A stretch of DNA of 64,000 nt from Mangrovimicrobium sediminis (GCF_004745945.1 NZ_SRLE01000006.1:496001-560000), one strand, 5' to 3'. Shown: positions 20,881 to 29,676, counted from the stretch's first letter. Notes: generated by a model from the letters alone, not told the origin. Program-made: numbers and translations.

Positions 20881-21032
20881 TCGACCTTCCCCCGGTGGCC
20901 GCGGCAAACCGCCCCGGCCGCCGGTTTTGCCAGCACCTGGCGTCCGGAATCACCCCCAATCCGACTTTTTTGCAGCGCAAAGGGCTGCAACTGTGAATTT
21001 TGTTACATAAATTCCCAGATAGTTAAAAAACG

Positions 21033-21065
21033 GTAACGTTAAAGCGGTGGTGACAGGGGTATAAT
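21033..21065 (+). promoter_or_regulatory. Promoter of secreted protein 2, with GTAACG element
   Basis: -10 hexamer TATAAT at 21060-21065. GTAACG at 21033-21038, in the context GTAACGTTAAA, ends 21 bases upstream, the same distance and nearly the same flank (GTAACGTTTAA) as in the promoter of the paralogue. Confidence 0.55.
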
Positions 21066-21133
21066 CGGTACCAGACAGTCCACAAAAGACTGAATTTCCA
21101 GAGTCCATACGAGTGAATACAGAGGTTTACCCA

Positions 21134-21406
21134 ATGAAACTGATCAAAGTCGCCGCAATCGCCGCCCTGGCCGTGGCCTCCGCCAGCACCTTCGCCGCCA
21201 AGCCGCGCAGCATCGTGTTCGACGCCAACCACGAGACCGCCGAGGGCGTTCCCTACGCTACCTACATCGTCAAGTGCTCCGATGGTGAAGACCGCAACCT
21301 GACCGTATGGGACAACCGCAAGAAGTGGTGTGTCGGCGACACCACCAGCGAAGTCTGCGAGAAAAAGCAGATCAAGGCTGCCAAGAAAGCCTGTAAGGCT
21401 GACTGA
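21134..21406 (+). CDS. Small secreted four-cysteine protein, paralogue 2
   Basis: 90 residues. The signal peptide MKLIKVAAIAALAVASASTF runs to about AA/KPRSIVF. The mature part shares with paralogue 1 the blocks AAKPRSI, YATYxVKCSDG, KWCVGD and CEKKQIKAAxKACK, including all four cysteines, while the middle between VKCSDG and KWCVGD has diverged. The ATG at 21134 follows AGAGG. A separate promoter precedes it, so the pair is a duplication of gene plus promoter rather than an operon. After the stop there is a G+C-rich stem (21440-21465 region) without a T run. Function unknown. Confidence 0.8.
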   Translation: MKLIKVAAIAALAVASASTFAAKPRSIVFDANHETAEGVPYATYIVKCSDGEDRNLTVWDNRKKWCVGDTTSEVCEKKQIKAAKKACKAD

Positions 21407-21493
21407 TCCCGGCGTTTTCCCGACCCCGGCCGCGGCTCCTGTCGCGGTCGGCGTCTCTCCCCCCGACTTGCCCCTTTCCCGACCAGCTACCGC

Positions 21494-22498
21494 TTACAGG
21501 TAGCGCGCCCTGAGTTCCGCCACCTCGGCGGGCCCGACCCCCAGGCCCTCGGCCAGGTAATTTTCAACACTCCCGTAATTCGATTCGATGCTCGCCAGCG
21601 CCGCTGCCAGGTAGGCCTCGTGCACCTCGAGAATCGGCATGATCGCCTCTGCGGGCAGGTGGTCCAGCTGGTACTTGCGGCGGATGCGGCGCAACTCGAC
21701 CTCGGGGTCGAAGTAGCGCGCGGTGAGCAGGTAGTCCTCGAGCACGCGTTGCCAGGGCACGCCGAGTGCGGAGAGGATCAGCGCCGCGGCGAAGCCCGTG
21801 CGGTCCTTGCCGGCGGAGCAGTGGATGAGGAAACGCCCCTCGTCCAGGGCGAGGATTTCGCTGAACATGCGGGCGAAGGCCTCGCGCTGGCCCTCGACGA
21901 AGTCCCGGTTGATGTGGCGCATGAACTCGAACATCTCCTCCGGGCTGATATCGCGCGGCGCCGCCCGCTCCTGCTCGGCCTCGGCGAACAGGCTGCTGCT
22001 GTTGCCGGGCACGATGGGCAGGTCGAGGATGCGCGGGGCCCGCGCGTCCGGCAGGCGCGAGGGGTGGGTCTGCTTCTCCATGGACTGGCGGAAATCGCAG
22101 ACCATCTCCAGGCCGAGTTGCTCCAGCAGCGCCAGGTCAGCGTCGTTGAGATGGGCCAGCTGGCCGGAGCGGAACAGGTAGCCCCATTTCACCTCGCGGC
22201 CGTCCGCCGTGCGATAGCCGCCGAAATCACGGAAGTTGGGCGTGCCGTGCAGGCCCAGGCGCCGCTCGCTGGCGAGGATCTCGTTGCCGTGCTCGTCGCA
22301 CAGGCGGAAAAAGTGCCGGCTGCCGGCGGGCAGGCCGGAGATACGCGCCCGGTAAGCCGCCGCGTCGCGGTCCATGCCGGCCTCGGCATCGGCCAGCGCC
22401 TGGATATCGACCCGGGTCTCCGGGTGGCTCTGGTCCCACTCGAGGTGGTAGTCGCCTTCGGCATCGCGCCAGATAACGACTTTATCGGTAATCAGCAT
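21494..22498 (-). CDS. Tyrosine/dual-specificity protein phosphatase (Y_phosphatase3 type)
   Basis: 334-residue phosphatase. The C-terminal two thirds carry the signature loop HCSAGKDRTGFAAAL (CX5R, Cys nucleophile and Arg), preceded by the family hallmark NFRDFGGYRTADG and RSGQL. The first ~90 residues form an additional small domain (IWRDAEGDYHLEWD onward) that could bind a partner or substrate. The start at 22498 is chosen for its AAGGAG site eight bases upstream; the frame continues to 22600 but without a ribosome site. No signal peptide. Relatives hydrolyse phosphotyrosine or phosphoinositides; the substrate here is unknown. Confidence 0.88.
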   Translation of the reverse strand: MLITDKVVIWRDAEGDYHLEWDQSHPETRVDIQALADAEAGMDRDAAAYRARISGLPAGSRHFFRLCDEHGNEILASERRLGLHGTPNFRDFGGYRTADGREVKWGYLFRSGQLAHLNDADLALLEQLGLEMVCDFRQSMEKQTHPSRLPDARAPRILDLPIVPGNSSSLFAEAEQERAAPRDISPEEMFEFMRHINRDFVEGQREAFARMFSEILALDEGRFLIHCSAGKDRTGFAAALILSALGVPWQRVLEDYLLTARYFDPEVELRRIRRKYQLDHLPAEAIMPILEVHEAYLAAALASIESNYGSVENYLAEGLGVGPAEVAELRARYL

Positions 22499-22716
22499 GG
22501 TATCCGCTCCTTCGCTCAGCCTTCTTATTCTACCCCGGGATTGTGACGCCGCGCTTTGCGGCAGCCAGAGATCGCAGGGTAACTGCAATCGCGGTGTCAT
22601 ATTCAGCCGCTAGACTCGGCCCGCGTGTGCAGTGCGCCCCACGGCGGGGCCGGGCCGAGGAGCCAGCCGCAGGCATGAACCGTCACCAACGAGAAATTCG
22701 CGACACCGGGGAGTTG

Positions 22717-23094
22717 ATGTCCAAGCCCGGCCGCCGCGGCGTCGCGCGCATCATCGACGCCACCCGCTACTCCTGGAAGGGATTCAAGGCCGCCTGGATG
22801 AACGAGGAGGCCTTTCGCATCGAGGCCTCCCTGGCAATCTGCTTCGTGCCCCTGGCGTTCCTGGTCGGCGACGGCCTCGCCCACCAGGTGGCGCTGGTCA
22901 TCACCTGCGGGCTGGTGATCCTGGCGGAAGTCATCAATACCGCCATCGAGTCCATCGTCGATCGCATCGGCCCGGAGTACGACCCGCTGTCCGGCCAGGC
23001 CAAGGACCTGGGCTCCGCCGGGGTGTTCGTATGCCTGAGCCTGTTCCTCGTCGTGTGGCTGCCCAGCTTCTGGCACTATTTCCGGATGCCCTGA
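22717..23094 (+). CDS. dgkA: Diacylglycerol kinase DgkA
   Basis: Small integral membrane kinase that recycles diacylglycerol to phosphatidic acid. With the start at 22717 ([20 protein letters not shown], matching the family N-terminus) it has 125 residues and three transmembrane helices. The catalytic signature is [18 protein letters not shown] followed by [11 protein letters not shown]. An upstream in-frame ATG at 22675 would add 14 residues; homology favours the later one although the GGGGAG site lies close to it. It is divergent from the phosphatase gene. Confidence 0.92.
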   Translation: MSKPGRRGVARIIDATRYSWKGFKAAWMNEEAFRIEASLAICFVPLAFLVGDGLAHQVALVITCGLVILAEVINTAIESIVDRIGPEYDPLSGQAKDLGSAGVFVCLSLFLVVWLPSFWHYFRMP

Positions 23095-23176
23095 ACCGCG
23101 CCCGCGCCTGTTGACAAGGCCGGGGGGAATGTGGAAAATCCCGCCTCCTGAATTTAGACCCCCAGAGGTAATTGAC

Positions 23177-23443
23177 GTGGCCAACTCACCACAAGCCCGC
23201 AAGCGCGCCCGCCAGGCGGAGAAGCGCCGCTCGCAAAACGCCAGCCTGCGTTCGCTGGTGCGTACCCGTATCAAGCAGGTTATTGCCGCCATCGGCAGTG
23301 GCGACGCCGAGCAGGCCAAGGCAGCCTACGCTGCGGCCGAGCCGGTGATCGACCGCATGGCCGACAAGGGCATTATTCACAAGAACAAAGCAGCGCGTCA
23401 CAAGAGCCGCCTGAGCTCCCAGGTCAAGGCACTGTCCGCCTGA
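23177..23443 (+). CDS. rpsT: 30S ribosomal protein S20
   Basis: 88-residue basic helical protein that binds 16S rRNA. The start is GTG (as [18 protein letters not shown]), with AGAGG eight bases upstream; non-ATG starts are known for rpsT and are linked to its autoregulation. The body [11 protein letters not shown]-type end and the [14 protein letters not shown] block are typical. It is followed closely by an intrinsic terminator. Confidence 0.97.
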   Translation: MANSPQARKRARQAEKRRSQNASLRSLVRTRIKQVIAAIGSGDAEQAKAAYAAAEPVIDRMADKGIIHKNKAARHKSRLSSQVKALSA

Positions 23444-23463
23444 GCACAGCCCCATCCGCGAGA

Positions 23464-23486
23464 AGCCGGCCCTGCGCCGGCTTTTT
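23464..23486 (+). terminator. Rho-independent terminator of rpsT
   Basis: AGCCGGC (23464-23470), loop CCTGC, GCCGGCT (23476-23482), then five T and a second T run shortly after. Confidence 0.9.
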
Positions 23487-23524
23487 GCTTTTTGTACCGG
23501 TGAAAGACTGAGCAAGCCGCCGCT

Positions 23525-23800
23525 TCAGCTGATGTGCTCGTCCAGGTAGCGCTCCACCTCGCGGCGCAGCTTGCCCTCGAACATGGAAGTGAGCAGCCCG
23601 AGCTTCACGGAGACATCGATGAGGCCGTCGTGGAAGGCCAGCTGGCCATCGACCCCGGCACCGGAGATCTTCACACTGTCGCCCTGCCAGCGGGACTTCA
23701 CCCCGTATTCCCGGGCGAGATCCTCGGCAAACCCCTCGGCGGCGGCGCGCACCTCCTCCTTGGGCATGGTGTAGGGCCTGGTGATACGAAATCCGGCCAT
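23525..23800 (-). CDS. Polyhydroxyalkanoic acid system family protein
   Basis: 91-residue protein of the PHA granule-region family. It starts MAGFRITRPYTMPKEEVRAA and includes the conserved GVKSRWQGDSVKISGAGVDG and FEGKLRREVERYLDEHI. The start at 23800 has a GGGGAA site upstream. It has no membrane segment and resembles the SRPBCC-like small proteins found near pha genes. It is convergent with rpsT and divergent from hslO. The phasins and PhaD-like regulator lie 3-4 kb further on, so it is part of a loose PHA neighbourhood. Confidence 0.8.
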   Translation of the reverse strand: MAGFRITRPYTMPKEEVRAAAEGFAEDLAREYGVKSRWQGDSVKISGAGVDGQLAFHDGLIDVSVKLGLLTSMFEGKLRREVERYLDEHIS

Positions 23801-23935
23801 GGCGGTTCCCCTGGATTTTTCGGCGCAGTATAGAGCAAGCGGGCAGGCCGGACACCCCCGGCGGGCGCGGATGCAAGCGCCGCTGCGCCACGGTAGGATG
23901 CAGGCAACGACACACGAGGACCCACTCCCCCAGCC

Positions 23936-24829
23936 ATGAACGACCACAGCGACAAGCGCGCCGACCAGAGCCAGCGTTTCCTCTTCGAGGGCGCCGACAT
24001 CCGCGGTGAGACGGTGCAACTGGAGGGCGCGCTGCGCGAGATACTGGGCCTGCACCAGTACGCCCCCGGGGTCGGGCGGCTGCTGGGCGAGTTCCTCGCC
24101 GCCGCGGTGCTGCTTTCGACCACGCTGAAGTTCCAGGGCCGACTGACCCTGCAGGCCCGTTCCGAAGGCCAGGTGCCGCTGATCATGGCCGAGTGCGACA
24201 GCGAGTTGCAGATCCGCGGCATTGCCCGCGGCGCCCAGGAGGCCACCGCGGAACAGTTCGACCTGCTGCTCGGCGGCGGCCAACTGGCGATCACCGTCGA
24301 CCCGCTCAAGGGCCGCCGCTACCAGGGCGTGGTGCCGCTGGGGGAGGACTCCCTGGCCCACAGCCTGGACGCCTACTTTCGCCAGTCGGAGCAACTCGGC
24401 ACGCGCCTGTGGCTGGCCTGCGACGGACAGCGCGCCGGCGGCCTGCTGCTGCAGCAACTGCCCGCCCAGCTGGCGCAGGACCCGGAATTGCGCGCGCAGC
24501 ACTGGGAGCACGCCTGCACCCTGGCGGCCACCCTCGAATCCACGGAGTTGCTGGCGCTGGAATCCCGCGAGGTCATCCACCGGCTCTACCACGCCGACCC
24601 GCTGACCCTGTTCGAGCCGCGCCCGGTCGCCTTCCAGTGCAGTTGCTCCCGCGAGCGCTCCCTGAATGCCCTCTCGGCCCTGGCTACCGGGGAGCTGGAA
24701 GAGATTCTCGAGGAGCGCGGGATGGTGGAGATGGACTGCGAATTCTGCAACGCACAGTATCATTTTTCGCGCGAGGACCTGACCCTGCTGCTGGGCCCCG
24801 AGCGCGGCGACGGGGCCACTGTCCACTGA
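23936..24829 (+). CDS. hslO: Redox-regulated chaperone Hsp33
   Basis: 297-residue holdase activated by oxidation. The N-terminal domain shows VGRLLGEFLAAAVLLSTTLK and GQVPLIMAECDSELQIRG. The C-terminal zinc switch has the four cysteines CSCS (residues ~235-237) and CEFC (~268-271), so redox activation should be preserved. The ATG is preceded by a CACGAGGA stretch. It is divergent from the PHA-system gene and lies ahead of pckA, with an intervening promoter region. Confidence 0.95.
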   Translation: MNDHSDKRADQSQRFLFEGADIRGETVQLEGALREILGLHQYAPGVGRLLGEFLAAAVLLSTTLKFQGRLTLQARSEGQVPLIMAECDSELQIRGIARGAQEATAEQFDLLLGGGQLAITVDPLKGRRYQGVVPLGEDSLAHSLDAYFRQSEQLGTRLWLACDGQRAGGLLLQQLPAQLAQDPELRAQHWEHACTLAATLESTELLALESREVIHRLYHADPLTLFEPRPVAFQCSCSRERSLNALSALATGELEEILEERGMVEMDCEFCNAQYHFSREDLTLLLGPERGDGATVH

Positions 24830-24969
24830 ATCCAGGCGCCGGCAGGGATTCGCCCGGGCTATTCCCGGTATAGTTCGCAAATTCGCCGCAGTCTGACATA
24901 ATTAGCGCCCCGAAAATTCCCCCACCGCCGGCCGGCGCAAGCGGGCCAGGCTGCTAGACAGGACCAACA

Positions 24970-26529
24970 ATGACTTCTACCGCACAAGCCACGCAGGAAT
25001 ATACCGACCTGACGCCAGCCCAGCTGATAGAGGAAGCCCTGCGGCGCGGCGAAGCCACCCTGGCCGATACCGGGGCCCTGCTGGTCACCACCGGCAAGCG
25101 CACCGGCCGCTCGCCCGCCGACCGCTTTACCGTGCGCGAGCCCAGCACCGAGGACAGCATCGACTGGGGCAGCGTCAACCGCCCCTTCGAGCAGGACAAG
25201 TTCGACGCCCTGTGGGAGCGCGTCGAATCCTACCTCGAGGAGCGCGACCGCTTTGTCTCGCACCTGCACGTCGGCGAGCACCCGGAGCACTACCTGCCGG
25301 TTAAAGTCGCCACCGAAACCGCGTGGCAGAACCTGTTCGGCCGCAACATGTTCATCCGCCCGGCCAACTACAACCCGGCGCGCAAGGAGGAGTGGAACAT
25401 CCTCAACGTGGCCAGCTTCGTCTGCGACCCGGAGCGCGACGGCACCAACTCGGACGGCGTGGTCATCGTCAATTTTGCCCAGCGCAAGGTCCTGCTGGCG
25501 GGCATGCGCTACGCCGGCGAGATGAAAAAGGCCATGTTCGCGGTGCAGAACTTCCTGCTGCCGGAAAAGGACGTGATGCCCATGCACTGCTCCGCCAACG
25601 TCGATGAAGAGGGCAACACCACCCTGTTCTTCGGCCTGTCCGGCACCGGCAAGACCACCCTGTCCGCCGACCCCGCCATGTACCTGATCGGCGACGACGA
25701 GCACGGCTGGGCCAAGGGCTCCGTATTCAACCTGGAAGGCGGCTGCTACGCCAAGACCATAAACCTGTCCCAGGAGAACGAACCGATCATCTGGGACGCG
25801 ATCAGCTTCGGCGCGATCATCGAGAACGTGGTGCTGGACGCCGAGCGCCACGCCGACTACGACGACACCAGCCTGACCGAGAACGGCCGCTGCTGCTATC
25901 CGCTGGAGCACGTGGAGAAGCGCGTGCTGAAGAACGCCGCCGGCGAGCCGCGCTGCGTGATCTTCCTCACCTGCGACGTTTCCGGCGTACTGCCGCCGGT
26001 ATCCATCCTGTCCAAGGAGGCCGCCGCCTACCACTTCCTGAGCGGCTACACCGCCCGCGTCGGCTCCACCGAGGTGGGCGCCGAAGCCGGCATCAACCCG
26101 ACCTTCTCCACCTGCTTCGGCGCGCCCTTCATGCCGCGCCCGGCCAGCGACTACGCCGAGCTGCTGATGAAGCGCATCGACGACTTCGGCAGCCAGGTCT
26201 ACCTGGTCAACACCGGCTGGACCGGCGGCTCCGGCGCCCCCGGCGGCACCGGTGCGCGTTTCCCCATCCCGGTGACCCGCGCGGTGGTCCACGCCTGCCA
26301 GAGCGGCGCACTGCTCGGCGCGCCGACCCAGCACCTGGACGTGCTCAACCTGGACTTCCCGGCGGCCATTCCCGGCGTCGATGCCAAGTATGTGGACCCG
26401 CGCGCCAGCTGGGGCGACGACGCGGCCTACGATACGCAGGCGCGCAAGCTGGCCCAGCTGTTCAGCGAGAACATCAAGAAGTTCGACGTGTCCGACGCGA
26501 TTGTGGCTGCGGGACCGAAGCTCGACTGA
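24970..26529 (+). CDS. pckA: Phosphoenolpyruvate carboxykinase (ATP)
   Basis: 519-residue gluconeogenic enzyme converting oxaloacetate and ATP to PEP, ADP and CO2. Kinase-1a P-loop [14 protein letters not shown], the metal/substrate motifs [10 protein letters not shown] and [14 protein letters not shown], and the N-terminal [10 protein letters not shown] (PEP-site Arg) are all seen. It is slightly shorter than the E. coli enzyme (540). The ATG follows CAGGACC. A weak promoter candidate is CATAAT at 24897-24902 with TTCGCA 17 bases upstream. A strong terminator follows. Confidence 0.96.
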   Translation: MTSTAQATQEYTDLTPAQLIEEALRRGEATLADTGALLVTTGKRTGRSPADRFTVREPSTEDSIDWGSVNRPFEQDKFDALWERVESYLEERDRFVSHLHVGEHPEHYLPVKVATETAWQNLFGRNMFIRPANYNPARKEEWNILNVASFVCDPERDGTNSDGVVIVNFAQRKVLLAGMRYAGEMKKAMFAVQNFLLPEKDVMPMHCSANVDEEGNTTLFFGLSGTGKTTLSADPAMYLIGDDEHGWAKGSVFNLEGGCYAKTINLSQENEPIIWDAISFGAIIENVVLDAERHADYDDTSLTENGRCCYPLEHVEKRVLKNAAGEPRCVIFLTCDVSGVLPPVSILSKEAAAYHFLSGYTARVGSTEVGAEAGINPTFSTCFGAPFMPRPASDYAELLMKRIDDFGSQVYLVNTGWTGGSGAPGGTGARFPIPVTRAVVHACQSGALLGAPTQHLDVLNLDFPAAIPGVDAKYVDPRASWGDDAAYDTQARKLAQLFSENIKKFDVSDAIVAAGPKLD

Positions 26530-26553
26530 GGTCGCGCGCTACAGCCGATACCG

Positions 26554-26578
26554 AAAGGGGCCGCACGGCCCCTTTTTT
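26554..26578 (+). terminator. Rho-independent terminator of pckA
   Basis: AAAGGGGCCG (26554-26563), loop CA, CGGCCCCTTT (26566-26575), with the T run extending to 26578. Confidence 0.92.
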
Positions 26579-26621
26579 GTGCTGCATGCCCGGCCTGGGA
26601 ATCCGCAAAACTTCCCACGCC

Positions 26622-26657
26622 CCCTAGTATGTTTATTCTAATTTTTCTCCCTAGTAT
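26622..26657 (+). promoter_or_regulatory. Direct repeat CCCTAGTAT x2 upstream of the phasin gene
   Basis: CCCTAGTAT occurs at 26622-26630 and 26649-26657, separated by an A/T-rich stretch (start to start 27 bases), 54 bases before the phasin ATG. The A/T-rich spacer is unusual in this G+C-rich sequence and is where a promoter is expected. The repeats may be an operator, for instance for the PhaD-like regulator encoded downstream. Confidence 0.4.
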
Positions 26658-26710
26658 TCCTCCCATACGGCGGACATAACCGCCGGCCAACCGATTCGAG
26701 GAGTGAAGAC

Positions 26711-27223
26711 ATGGCAGAAGCAACCGCAACCAAGGCCCCCGCGAAGAAAGCAGCAGCCAAGCGCAAGGCGCCCGCCAAGCGCAAGCCCGTCGCCAAGCGC
26801 AAAGTGACCGCGCGCGCCAAGCCGGCCGCGAAGAAGGCCACTGCCAAGGTCGAGAAAACCGCCGCCAAGGTCGAGAAGGCCACTGGCGAGTTCACCAGCA
26901 TGGCCAAGGAAACCGGCCACAACGTGCTGCTGGCGAGCCTGGGCTGCTACGGCATGGCCTACGACCAGATGCTGGAACAGAAGAAGACCATCGAAGCGCG
27001 CGTTGAAGCGCGCAAGAAGAAGGTCGACAAGCTGTACAAGGAACTGGTCAAGCGCGGCACCAAGGTCGAAAAGGACGCCATGAAGGTGATGGACGACTTC
27101 GAGATGCCCAAGCTGGACCTCGAGAAGTACACCGACCTCAAGACCTACGAGGCCAGCCTGGAAAAAGCCAAGGCGCGCCTGGAAGAACTCAAGAGCACCG
27201 CGACCGCCCGCTTCGCGGCCTGA
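26711..27223 (+). CDS. Phasin-like PHA granule protein with N-terminal histone-like tail
   Basis: 170 residues. Residues 1-55 are an Ala/Lys/Pro-rich basic tail (AKKAAAKRKAPAKRKPVAKR and similar), like the histone-like tail of PhaF/AlgP. The rest is a phasin-type helix with LLASLGCYGMAYDQMLEQ and a long coiled-coil segment (KKKVDKLYKELVKRGTKVEK). It probably coats PHA granules and, through the tail, contacts DNA. In known PhaF the basic tail is C-terminal, so here the order is reversed. The ATG has GAGGAG upstream. A strong terminator separates it from the second phasin gene. Confidence 0.75.
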   Translation: MAEATATKAPAKKAAAKRKAPAKRKPVAKRKVTARAKPAAKKATAKVEKTAAKVEKATGEFTSMAKETGHNVLLASLGCYGMAYDQMLEQKKTIEARVEARKKKVDKLYKELVKRGTKVEKDAMKVMDDFEMPKLDLEKYTDLKTYEASLEKAKARLEELKSTATARFAA

Positions 27224-27270
27224 TCGCGGGTTCTTCACCCGACACTTATCCCTGTCACACAGGGCTTTCC

Positions 27271-27297
27271 AGGGGCTACTTCGTAGCCCCTTTTTTT
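27271..27297 (+). terminator. Rho-independent terminator after the first phasin gene
   Basis: AGGGGCTAC (27271-27279), loop TTC, GTAGCCCCT (27283-27291), followed by seven T. Confidence 0.93.
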
Positions 27298-27341
27298 GTT
27301 TTAATCGAAGCCCCTGGGCACAGCGGCGGGAGATCAGGACG

Positions 27342-27815
27342 ATGAACGATGAAAAGAACAAGGTCACGGACAAGGCCGGAGAAATAGCCCGCAACATCTG
27401 GCTCGCCGGCGTCGGCGCCTACGGGCGCGCGGTGGATGAGGCACAGTCCAGCCTGAAAAAAGCGACACCCCAACCCCCCAAGCTGTTTCGCGACCTGGTA
27501 AAAGCCGGCGCCGCACTGGAGGAAGAGGCCAGCGAGGCGCGCGCCGCGGCGGTGAATTCGGTGGAGGAGCGCATCTCCCAGGTGCGCGAGAACTTTCACC
27601 TGCAGCGCTCGGCGCGCATCGAAGACCTGCAGGACCTGCACGACAAACTCGACAAGCTGACGCGCAAGATCGACGCATTGACCCGGCTGGTCAAGGAGCA
27701 ACAGGAGGCCGCGCCGGCGCCGCGCAAACGCGCCGCCGCCAAGTCCCCAGCCAAGGCCAGGACCAAATCCGCTACCAGGGCCAAGCCGCGCAGCGGCAGG
27801 ACGGGCAAAGGCTGA
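27342..27815 (+). CDS. Phasin family protein (PhaI/PhaF type) with C-terminal basic tail
   Basis: 157 residues. The N-terminal phasin_2 signature is IARNIWLAGVGAYGRAVDEA, followed by a coiled coil (EERISQVRENFHLQRSARIE and LHDKLDKLTRKIDALTRLVK). The last ~40 residues are Ala/Lys/Arg/Pro-rich (RKRAAAKSPAKARTKS), the PhaF-type DNA-binding tail. It is predicted to coat PHA granules and help distribute them. GGAG/AGGA sites precede the ATG. The PhaD-like gene follows after ten bases, so the two form an operon. Confidence 0.85.
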   Translation: MNDEKNKVTDKAGEIARNIWLAGVGAYGRAVDEAQSSLKKATPQPPKLFRDLVKAGAALEEEASEARAAAVNSVEERISQVRENFHLQRSARIEDLQDLHDKLDKLTRKIDALTRLVKEQQEAAPAPRKRAAAKSPAKARTKSATRAKPRSGRTGKG

Positions 27816-27825
27816 CCCACGGACG

Positions 27826-28482
27826 ATGAAAACCCGTGATCGCGTCCTCCACACCAGTCTTGCGCTGTTCAACGAGGAGGGCGAGGAGCAGACCACCACC
27901 CTCGATATCGCCAACGAGATGGGCATCAGCCCGGGCAACCTCTACTACCACTTCCGCGGCAAGGACGAAATCATCGCCGAGCTGTATCACCAGTACCACA
28001 CCGCACTGGCGACCACCCTGCGCGCGCCGGTGGAACAGCCGCTGAGCGCCGGGCCGGGTAACGTCGAGCGCAACTGGTACTACCTGTATGTAGTGCTCGA
28101 GGAGATGTACCAGTACCGCTTCCTCTACCACAACCTGGACAACATCCTGCAGCGCTACCCCGACATCCGTGGCCAGTTCCGCCGCCTGGTGCAGCTCAAG
28201 CGCGCCTCGCTGGATGCCATCTGCCAGACCCTGCTGCAGCAGTCGATCCTGGAGACCGGTGAGCAACAGCTGCCCGGGCTGGTCGAGAACATGACCCTGA
28301 GCCTGACCTTCTGGCTGAGCTACGACCAACTGCTGCACGGTCACCGCGACCCGGCACTGACTATCCACCAGGGCGTACTGCAGTTGCTGGCGATGATTGC
28401 GCCCTACCTGGGCGACGACCAGCGCGCCTTCTACCGCGACTGCGAGGCCATCTACGCGAGCATGCTGGCGAGCGGCGGCTGA
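27826..28482 (+). CDS. TetR/AcrR family regulator, PhaD-like
   Basis: 218 residues with an N-terminal helix-turn-helix (TTTLDIANEMGISPGNLYYH followed by FRGKDEII), typical of TetR proteins. The ligand domain, with YYLYVVLEEMYQYRFLYHNL, resembles PhaD, the activator of medium-chain PHA genes. Its place directly after a phasin gene supports that reading; the ligand would be an acyl-CoA-type metabolite. Its stop directly abuts the stop of the convergent methyltransferase gene. Candidate targets are the A/T-rich phasin promoter and the CCCTAGTAT repeats. Confidence 0.82.
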   Translation: MKTRDRVLHTSLALFNEEGEEQTTTLDIANEMGISPGNLYYHFRGKDEIIAELYHQYHTALATTLRAPVEQPLSAGPGNVERNWYYLYVVLEEMYQYRFLYHNLDNILQRYPDIRGQFRRLVQLKRASLDAICQTLLQQSILETGEQQLPGLVENMTLSLTFWLSYDQLLHGHRDPALTIHQGVLQLLAMIAPYLGDDQRAFYRDCEAIYASMLASGG

Positions 28483-29127
28483 TCAGTCCCGCCACAACAG
28501 CATCACGTCGGCGCCGTGGCGCTGCAATCGCGCGCCGTACTCCCCCGCCCACCACTGCCAGGTCTGCTCGCTGAAAAAGCAGATATGCGTGGGATCGTTC
28601 TTGTAGTGCCAGTTGGCGAAGGCGTCGGCGTCGAGTACCAGCTTGGTCATGATGCCGAACACACCGCCCGGCTCCAGCAGTCCCCACAGCCGCGCCAGTT
28701 CCTGGCCCGGGGCGCGCAGGTGTTCGACCACTTCCGTAGCAGTGATGAACTGGTAGCGACGCTCGAGCGCAGCGCTTTCTGGAAAATAAAAAGGATCGTA
28801 AAGCGCCACGCTGTGCCCCGCCTCTTCCAGCATGGCCGCCAGCGCCGGCCCGGGGCCGCAGCCGAAGTCCAGCCCGCGGGCGGCGGGCGGCAGATGAGCC
28901 AGCAGCGGCTGCGCCAGGCGGCCGAGGAAACGGCGGTAGCCGGCGTCGTCCGGCGCATTGCGGTGCAGGTCGTATTCCGCCTTCTCACGCGCGGCGTCGA
29001 GGTGGTAGCGCGGCGGCACGCAGACCAGCGCACAGCGCCCGCAGCGCAGGTATTCCCGGCGGCGATCGCGGTGGAACGGCAACAGTGCCTGGCCGTCACA
29101 CAGGGGACATCGCAAAGTGTCGCTCAT
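28483..29127 (-). CDS. Class I SAM-dependent methyltransferase with N-terminal zinc ribbon
   Basis: 214 residues. An N-terminal zinc-ribbon-like part has two Cys pairs (CPLCDG and CGRCALVC). The Rossmann fold has motif I LDFGCGPGPALAAML and a later ATEVVEHL and WGLLEPGG. It is a small methyltransferase of the Methyltransf_23 type found in many gammaproteobacteria; the substrate is unknown. It is convergent with phaD-like and divergent from the peroxiredoxin gene, with about 50 bases in between. Confidence 0.85.
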   Translation of the reverse strand: MSDTLRCPLCDGQALLPFHRDRRREYLRCGRCALVCVPPRYHLDAAREKAEYDLHRNAPDDAGYRRFLGRLAQPLLAHLPPAARGLDFGCGPGPALAAMLEEAGHSVALYDPFYFPESAALERRYQFITATEVVEHLRAPGQELARLWGLLEPGGVFGIMTKLVLDADAFANWHYKNDPTHICFFSEQTWQWWAGEYGARLQRHGADVMLLWRD

Positions 29128-29177
29128 CTGCTATAGTCCGGACTCCTCAATCCTTTCACTGATAACAGGAGTTCCTC

Positions 29178-29657
29178 ATGACGATCAAGGCCGGCGACAA
29201 CATTCCCGCGGCGACACTGAAAACCATGGGCGCGGAAGGCCCCACGGATATCAGCACCGATGAGATCTTCAGCGGCAAGAAGGTACTGCTGTTCGCCGTG
29301 CCCGGCGCCTTCACCCCGGGCTGTTCGCTCACCCACCTGCCCGGCTACGTGGTCAATGCGGACAAGATCAAGGCCGCCGGCGTCGACACCATCGCCTGCG
29401 TGGCGGTCAACGACGTGTTCGTGATGGACGCCTGGGGCAAGGCGCAGAACGCCGAGGAAATCCTCATGCTGGCGGACGGCATGGGCGCGTTCACCGCGGC
29501 CCTGGGCCTGGAACTGGACGGCAGCGCCTTCGGCCTCGGTACCCGCAGCCAGCGCTACGCGCTGATCGCCGAGGATGGCAAGGTCACCGAGCTGTGTGTC
29601 GAGGAAGGCCCGGGCATCGACGTCAGCGCCGCCGAAAAAATGATGGCGCTGCTCTGA
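29178..29657 (+). CDS. Peroxiredoxin (Prx5/AhpE-like, 1-Cys or atypical 2-Cys)
   Basis: 159-residue thiol peroxidase of the Prx5 group. The peroxidatic Cys49 is in PGAFTPGCSLTHLPGY with the conserved Pro, Thr and downstream Arg (GTRSQRYALI). Other cysteines are in DTIACVAV and TELCVEEG; the latter could be a resolving Cys. It is cytosolic. The AGGAG site before the ATG is strong. It probably reduces H2O2 or organic peroxides with glutaredoxin or thioredoxin. Single gene. Confidence 0.93.
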   Translation: MTIKAGDNIPAATLKTMGAEGPTDISTDEIFSGKKVLLFAVPGAFTPGCSLTHLPGYVVNADKIKAAGVDTIACVAVNDVFVMDAWGKAQNAEEILMLADGMGAFTAALGLELDGSAFGLGTRSQRYALIAEDGKVTELCVEEGPGIDVSAAEKMMALL

Positions 29658-29676
29658 CACCCGCTGCTGCCAGGCG

